From the NCBI GenBank assembly GCA_036389795.1, contig DASVWD010000234.1, positions 1-64,000 of the forward strand: DNA of 64,000 bases, written 5' to 3'. Under the pieces are notes generated by a model. It had not been told where the DNA came from, searched no databases, and saw nothing but the letters and a program-made list of their open reading frames with translations. The position numbers and the translations under genes are program-made. Positions within the stretch are counted from its first letter, which is position 1, and the number at the start of each line of letters is the position of its first letter. The stretch is from Longimicrobium sp. Its GTDB lineage: Bacteria; Gemmatimonadota; Gemmatimonadetes; Longimicrobiales; Longimicrobiaceae. Positions 60,254 through 64,000 of this stretch are shown one piece after another.

Positions 60254-61030
60254 CTATCTCCGGCGCGGGGTGACGCCGAGGATGCCGACATAGGAGCCGT
60301 CCGCATCGACATCCGCGGAGGGGACCCGGAGGCCGGAGATGGTGCCGTCCAGGTACAGGGCGTCGCGGCACCCCAGCACGTCGCGGACGAAGAGGGCCAG
60401 CTGGCGCACGGTGACGCCGTCGGGCGCGTAGACCAGCGCCACCTCCCGCGGACTGCACACGGCGACGGCGTTGCGCGACACCTTCTGCCCCACCAGCCAG
60501 TGCGGACTGCCGGCGCGCAGCAGGAGCGGGCCGGACTGCGTGGCCTCGCGCATCCGCGGCAGCAGGGCGCCGGCGCGGCCCGTCTCCACGATCCGCGCCG
60601 TCCCGTCGGCGGCGATGGAGAAGACGCCGTTCGGCTGGTAGAAGAAGTTCCCCCGCAGTTCGCCCGCCGGCGGCTCGGCGCTGCGGTTGAGGGGACGCAG
60701 CGTGCGGCCCCGCTCCACGTGCAGCCCGGCGGGGAGGCGCGAGCGGTAGAAGATCCCCGCGTTGGTGGCCGCGAGCAGCGTGTCGCCCCGCGCCGCGAGC
60801 CAGCGGTCCAGCGCGGCCAGGCTCCCGAACGGCCGCCCCGCCTCGTCGCGCCAGTACAGGCGCAGGTCGGCGCGCGCGAGGTCCACCCGCACCACCTGGT
60901 AGCGCCCCCCGCCCGAGCGCATCTCCCGGTACTCGACCGCCCGCCGCCCCTGCTCCTGCGCCGCGCACGCCGTGGCCACGACGGACAGCATCGCCGCGAG
61001 CCGGAAACCCCACGCGGTCCTCCCTCCCAC
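60254..61030 (-). CDS. Phosphodiester glycosidase-like (NAGPA) secreted protein
   Basis: About 258 residues from GTG 61030; starts at GTG 61108 (overlapping the methyltransferase stop) or ATG 60991 are alternatives. The signal region is RLAAMLSVVATACAAQEQ. Core features are LLAATNAGIFYRSRLPAGLH, GNFFYQPNGVFSIAADG, the RMREATQSGPLLL segment and the end CRDALYLDGTISGLRVPSAD, as in NAGPA/DUF2233 proteins that hydrolyse sugar phosphodiesters. It is downstream of a methyltransferase in the same orientation. Confidence 0.85.
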   Translation of the reverse strand: MGGRTAWGFRLAAMLSVVATACAAQEQGRRAVEYREMRSGGGRYQVVRVDLARADLRLYWRDEAGRPFGSLAALDRWLAARGDTLLAATNAGIFYRSRLPAGLHVERGRTLRPLNRSAEPPAGELRGNFFYQPNGVFSIAADGTARIVETGRAGALLPRMREATQSGPLLLRAGSPHWLVGQKVSRNAVAVCSPREVALVYAPDGVTVRQLALFVRDVLGCRDALYLDGTISGLRVPSADVDADGSYVGILGVTPRRR

Positions 61031-61104
61031 CGCGCGGCGGGGGGAGGGCCGGGGAGGGGGGCTGCCCGCCGCCGCGCCGAAGCCCGGCCAGCACAGAGAG
61101 GGCC

Positions 61105-61806
61105 TCACTCGCCGCGCTCCGCCTGGCCGTAGAGGAAGAACGTCTCCGTCGCCGCCACCTCGGGGCGCCAGCCGAGCGCGGCGAGCCGGGGGGCCAGCTC
61201 CTCGGGGCGGTGGAACACCTTCACGATGCGGAACTCGCGCCCGTCGTTCAGCTTGCGCACGCTCACCACGTCGTCCTGCGCGGGGAGCACGTGGTCGCGC
61301 GCGGTCGAGAGCTCCGTGCGCAGCGAGTCCACGAAGATCGCCCGCCCGCCGGGCTTCAGCGCCGAGCGCACCAGCGCCCAGAACTCCTCGAAGCGCTCCG
61401 GCGGCACGTGCGACAGCCAGAAGCTGAAGAACGCCACGTCGTACGCCGCGTCGGGCCTCCACCCGAAGATGTCCGCCTGGACGTAGCGCACCCGCCCGTC
61501 GCCGACGCGCCGCCGGTTCAGCTCCAGCACCTCGGGCGAGGCGTCCACCGCCGTCACGCGGTCGGCGTAGCGGACGAGCTGCTCCGTCCACCAGCCGGTG
61601 CCGCACGCCAGCTCCAGCACGCACCCCGCCGGGCTCCACGCCGCCAGCGCGCGCCGCACCGCCTCCACCTCGGCGTTCCAGCGCGCGCGGTGCTCGGGGC
61701 CCAGGTCGTAGCGCCCCTGCCGCAGGAACCACTCGTCGTACTCCCCCGCGCGGACGCGGTAGTACTCCTTCTGCTGCTCGATCAGGTCGGCGGGCTCGAT
61801 GCTCAA
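61105..61806 (-). CDS. Class I SAM-dependent methyltransferase
   Basis: 233 residues. Motif I is VLELACGTGWWTEQL, motif II is VTAVDASPEVLELN, and VRYVQADIFGW plus DVAFFSFWLSHVP cover the later motifs. The N-terminal EQQKEYYRVRAGEYDEWFLR is common in UbiE/MenG-like and biotin-type methyltransferases, but the substrate cannot be set. Soluble. It is followed closely by the glycosidase-like gene. Confidence 0.93.
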   Translation of the reverse strand: MSIEPADLIEQQKEYYRVRAGEYDEWFLRQGRYDLGPEHRARWNAEVEAVRRALAAWSPAGCVLELACGTGWWTEQLVRYADRVTAVDASPEVLELNRRRVGDGRVRYVQADIFGWRPDAAYDVAFFSFWLSHVPPERFEEFWALVRSALKPGGRAIFVDSLRTELSTARDHVLPAQDDVVSVRKLNDGREFRIVKVFHRPEELAPRLAALGWRPEVAATETFFLYGQAERGE

Positions 61807-61869
61807 AGGAATCGGCTTCGATGAAGGTGACTGGGAAGCGGGGCCGACGAATGATAACCGCTGAACGGC

Positions 61870-62012
61870 GGTTGCGGGCGTGTCCCCCTGAAGGGGGCCG
61901 GGCTGCGCGCGCGGTAAGGCAGCAAACCACGCTGCCTAACCGCGCCGGGCCCCGGTCGCGCCAAACCCCACGGCGCGCCCGCGTCCCGGCCCTCCGGGCG
62001 CGCATCCCTCAC
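61870..62012 (-). repeat. Branched ~145-nt element, minus orientation
   Basis: Read on the minus strand, hairpin I is CGCGCC / GGCGCG around a GGGGTTT-bearing loop and hairpin II is AGGCAGC / GCTGCCT, so the first pair changed from G-C to A-T relative to the other copies. Confidence 0.85.
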
Positions 62013-62034
62013 GCGGGTCTCGTCCGGATGGGGC

Positions 62035-62139
62035 CGTAGGGACGCGCCTGCGAGTCCGTGCGGAATCTGCATCGGCTCGTGAATCCACCCATCGCGCACG
62101 AGCCACCATCCACCGGTCGAGGCATGCCTCGCCCCTACG
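62035..62139. repeat. MITE-like GTAGGGGCGAG element, copy 6
   Basis: 105 bp with left end CCGTAGGGACGCG (degenerate) and right end CTCGCCCCTACG. Adjacent to a branched element, the same order as at 36.7-37.0 kb. Confidence 0.75.
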
Positions 62140-62214
62140 CGCCGATCCCCGCCCCCGCCCGTCGCGCGAAGCGCCGAAGTCCCTCTCCCGCGCAGCGGGG
62201 GAGGGACAGGCGCC

Positions 62215-63609
62215 TCAGGCGCCAGGGAGGGGGCCCCCCGCGGCAGCGCCGATGCCTGGTTTCGCCGATGTCTCTCCCCCGCCCCGCCGCGGCACCCGCA
62301 GCCGGAACTCCGCCCCACCGCCGGCCGCGTCCGCCACCTCCGCCGCCCACCCCTCCTCGCGCGCCAGGCGCCGCACCACCGCCAGCCCCAGCCCGGTGCC
62401 GCCGCCGCCCGAGTGGAACGGCTCCCAGATGCGCTCGCGCTCAGCGGACGGCACGCCGGGGCCGTGGTCGCGGACCGAGACCTCCACCGCCTCCGGCAGC
62501 TCGCGGGCGCGCAGCTCCACCGCCGTCCCCTCCGGCGCGTGCGCCAGCGCGTTCAGCAGCAGGTTGAGCAGCGCCTGCGCCAGCGGCTCGCGCGCGGCGG
62601 GCGCCGCCACCGCGGCTCCGTCCAGCACCAGGCGCACGCGCGAGCGCTCCGCCCGGGCCCCCACCAGCAGCGCCAGGTCTTCGAAGAGCGGCGAGAGCGG
62701 CGTCTCCCCCCCGGCCGACGGACCGCGCGGCGCCCGCCGCGCGATCCCCAGCAGGTTCGCCACCAGCCGCTCCACCCGCCCCACCTCCTCCAGGATCACC
62801 GACGCGTAGCGCCGCCGCTTCGGCTCCTCCACCTCCTCCTCGGCCAGCCGCTGCGCCAGCGAGCGCACCCCGGTGAGCGGGTTGCGGATCTCGTGCGCCA
62901 GCGACGCCGCCAGCTCGCCCACCACCGCGAGCCGCTCCTGCTCCGCCGCCGCCGCCGCGATCTCGCCGCTGCGCGCCGCCCGCACCTCGATGTCGTAGAA
63001 GCGCAGCCGCGCCACGCCGATGAAGATGAGCGCCTGCAGCCACACCATCAGCAGCGGCATCACGTACACCGCGATCCGCCCGTCCGTCAGCCACCCGCCC
63101 ACGATCCCCACGGGGAACACCACCGCCATCAGCCCCACCACCAGCAGCGTCGCCCGCCGCTCGCGCAGGCTGCGCCCCACGTGGGCGCCCAGCGAGCGCA
63201 CCAGGATCCACGTCGCCACGCCCCACGCGCCCAGGTTCCACGCCTGCAGCGGCAGCTCCGCGTGGCGCCGCCCCACCGAGCGCAGGTCCACCGGCAGGAG
63301 CGCCAGCGCCAGGAGGAGCGCGCCCGCCGCCAGCCAGCGCGGGCGCCCCGACTCCCACAGCGCGAAGGCCAGGAAGAGCCCCGGCGCCAGGTGGATGGCC
63401 CCGCTCATCACGGGGTCCATCCGCTCCCACGCGCCCGTCGCGAAGGCCCACCCCTGCGCCGCCAGCCACACCGCGATCGAGCACCAGAAGAGCACGAACC
63501 ACCGCACGGCGCTGCTCTTCGGGTTGAAGAGCAGCAGCAGGGCCGAGCCGAACACCGTCACGCCCAGCGCGAAGAAGGCGACGGCGGCCGCCAGGGGAGC
63601 GTTCGTCAC
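62215..63609 (-). CDS. Membrane sensor histidine kinase, NtrB/PilS style
   Basis: 464 residues from GTG 63609. Six or seven membrane helices occupy residues 1-205 as the input domain. Then HisKA with VVGELAASLAHEIRNPLTGV (His239) and HATPase_c (LLNLLLNALAHAPEGTAV, VRDHGPGVPSAERERI, GGGGTGLGLAVVRRLA). Its start overlaps the stop of the TonB receptor gene upstream by 4 bp, so they are coupled. An NtrC-type regulator is encoded 3 kb downstream on the same strand and is a plausible partner. Confidence 0.93.
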   Translation of the reverse strand: MTNAPLAAAVAFFALGVTVFGSALLLLFNPKSSAVRWFVLFWCSIAVWLAAQGWAFATGAWERMDPVMSGAIHLAPGLFLAFALWESGRPRWLAAGALLLALALLPVDLRSVGRRHAELPLQAWNLGAWGVATWILVRSLGAHVGRSLRERRATLLVVGLMAVVFPVGIVGGWLTDGRIAVYVMPLLMVWLQALIFIGVARLRFYDIEVRAARSGEIAAAAAEQERLAVVGELAASLAHEIRNPLTGVRSLAQRLAEEEVEEPKRRRYASVILEEVGRVERLVANLLGIARRAPRGPSAGGETPLSPLFEDLALLVGARAERSRVRLVLDGAAVAAPAAREPLAQALLNLLLNALAHAPEGTAVELRARELPEAVEVSVRDHGPGVPSAERERIWEPFHSGGGGTGLGLAVVRRLAREEGWAAEVADAAGGGAEFRLRVPRRGGGETSAKPGIGAAAGGPLPGA

Positions 63610-64000
63610 AGGGTCAGCCCCAGGCCCAGCACCAGGGTGCGGTCGGCGAAGAAGGCGGGGACCGGGCGGCGCTCGGCGTACCCGGCGCCGTAGGTATAGC
63701 CCTGCACGTTCCCCCTGTCCAGCAGGTTCAGCATCTCCAGGTACACCACCCCCACCCCGGCGCGCATGGGGATGTAGCGCGTCACCCGCCCGTCCAGCCG
63801 CGCGTACGACGGCAGCCGCGCCCCGTTCGGCGCCCCGTAGACGGGGCCTCCGTCCGCCGCCGGCCCGACGACTTCCGTGAACGGCCGCCCGCTCGAGAGC
63901 CTGAGCGTGCTCCCCACCTCCCAGTTGTCGACGACGGAGAGCCGCGCGACGCCGGTGAGCGTGTGCCGCACGTCCACCGCCGAAGGCGCCTCGCGCCCGT
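63606..64000 (-). CDS. TonB-dependent receptor, C-terminal part (cut by window edge)
   Basis: At least 131 C-terminal residues, with the gene continuing past 64000. It shows the last strands of an outer-membrane barrel: VDVRHTLTGVARLSVVDNWE, TLRLSSGRPFTEVVGP, YLEMLNLLDRGNVQGYTYGA and the final FADRTLVLGLGLTL. N-L-x-D-x-x-N-V near the end is typical of TonB receptors. The ligand is unknown. It overlaps the histidine kinase start by 4 bp. Confidence 0.85.
   Translation of the reverse strand, partial: GREAPSAVDVRHTLTGVARLSVVDNWEVGSTLRLSSGRPFTEVVGPAADGGPVYGAPNGARLPSYARLDGRVTRYIPMRAGVGVVYLEMLNLLDRGNVQGYTYGAGYAERRPVPAFFADRTLVLGLGLTL

Larger units (their letters stand above)
61807..62214. other. 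Repeat-only gap upstream of the methyltransferase
   Basis: 408 bp filled by a branched element (61870-62012), a MITE-like element (62035-62139) and a GTCCCTCTCCC...GGGGGAGGGAC hairpin (62158-62212). No gene is visible. Confidence 0.8.

Overview
The window is very GC-rich (about 70% by eye) with dense genes in both orientations, many 4-bp GTGA/ATGA stop-start overlaps, and intergenic regions packed with hairpin-forming dispersed repeats. There are no rRNA genes, tRNAs, CRISPR arrays, prophage genes or transposases that I can recognise. The gene set (futalosine-type MqnA, M16/M2/M20/M28 peptidases, secreted DUF1028 protein, TonB receptor, LytTR regulation, and two precursors with a pinensin-type leader motif LDDLQVESF) fits a Gram-negative soil-type member of Gemmatimonadota, probably near Longimicrobium. 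That placement is inference from gene content and style.

Layout. 0.1-6.2 kb: paired M16 peptidases, phosphatidylserine decarboxylase, and a LytS-type kinase coupled to a LytTR regulator. 6.4-9.3 kb: a lipoprotein with three ChW repeats and a glycosidase-like domain, a small outer-membrane barrel, and the first Cys-rich RiPP precursor. 9.5-12.8 kb: M2/M3 and M20 peptidases, and the 40-residue ribosomal protein bTHX. 12.8-19.1 kb: small envelope proteins, the second RiPP precursor, and a flotillin operon whose NfeD-like partner has 33 histidines in a linker. 19.4-28 kb: secreted proteins, a frameshifted unknown gene, an M28 peptidase and a 16-residue solenoid surface protein. 28.5-38.4 kb: a fused siroheme decarboxylase, an acyltransferase, guaB with a possible leader ORF, a peroxiredoxin, a lytic transglycosylase behind a perfect consensus promoter, and a ferredoxin. 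38.5-50.5 kb: a hydrolase, CbiX with a DR2241-like iron-sulfur partner, unknown proteins, a phosphoribosyltransferase, rho, a histidine kinase and a cytochrome/propeller pair. 50.5-53.4 kb: an atypical lower-GC pair, an S8 protease and a secreted partner. 53.5-64 kb: an ActP-like symporter with its DUF485 subunit, a cytidylate-kinase-like protein, mqnA, an NtrC-type regulator, a methyltransferase, a phosphodiester-glycosidase-like protein, and a histidine kinase coupled to the 3' end of a TonB receptor.

How the genes work together. CbiX, the iron-sulfur partner and siroheme decarboxylase suggest a siroheme-dependent tetrapyrrole route. MqnA points to futalosine menaquinone synthesis. The symporter pair imports acetate-like monocarboxylates. 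The remaining genes are mostly envelope maintenance, peptide turnover and signalling.

The most unusual content is between the genes. There are four copies of a ~145-nt element with a closing stem and two inner hairpins whose stems change in a base-pair-preserving way; nine copies of a two-hairpin element built round GCAACAAC; six full-length ~105-nt MITE-like elements ending in GTAGGGGCGAG (one degenerate), plus two partial copies; long CAGAG/CGGAG hairpins; and GCACTTTC-type micro-repeats. Two orphan RiPP precursor genes, each bracketed by near-identical hairpins and without modification enzymes nearby, are the best candidates for an undescribed small system.
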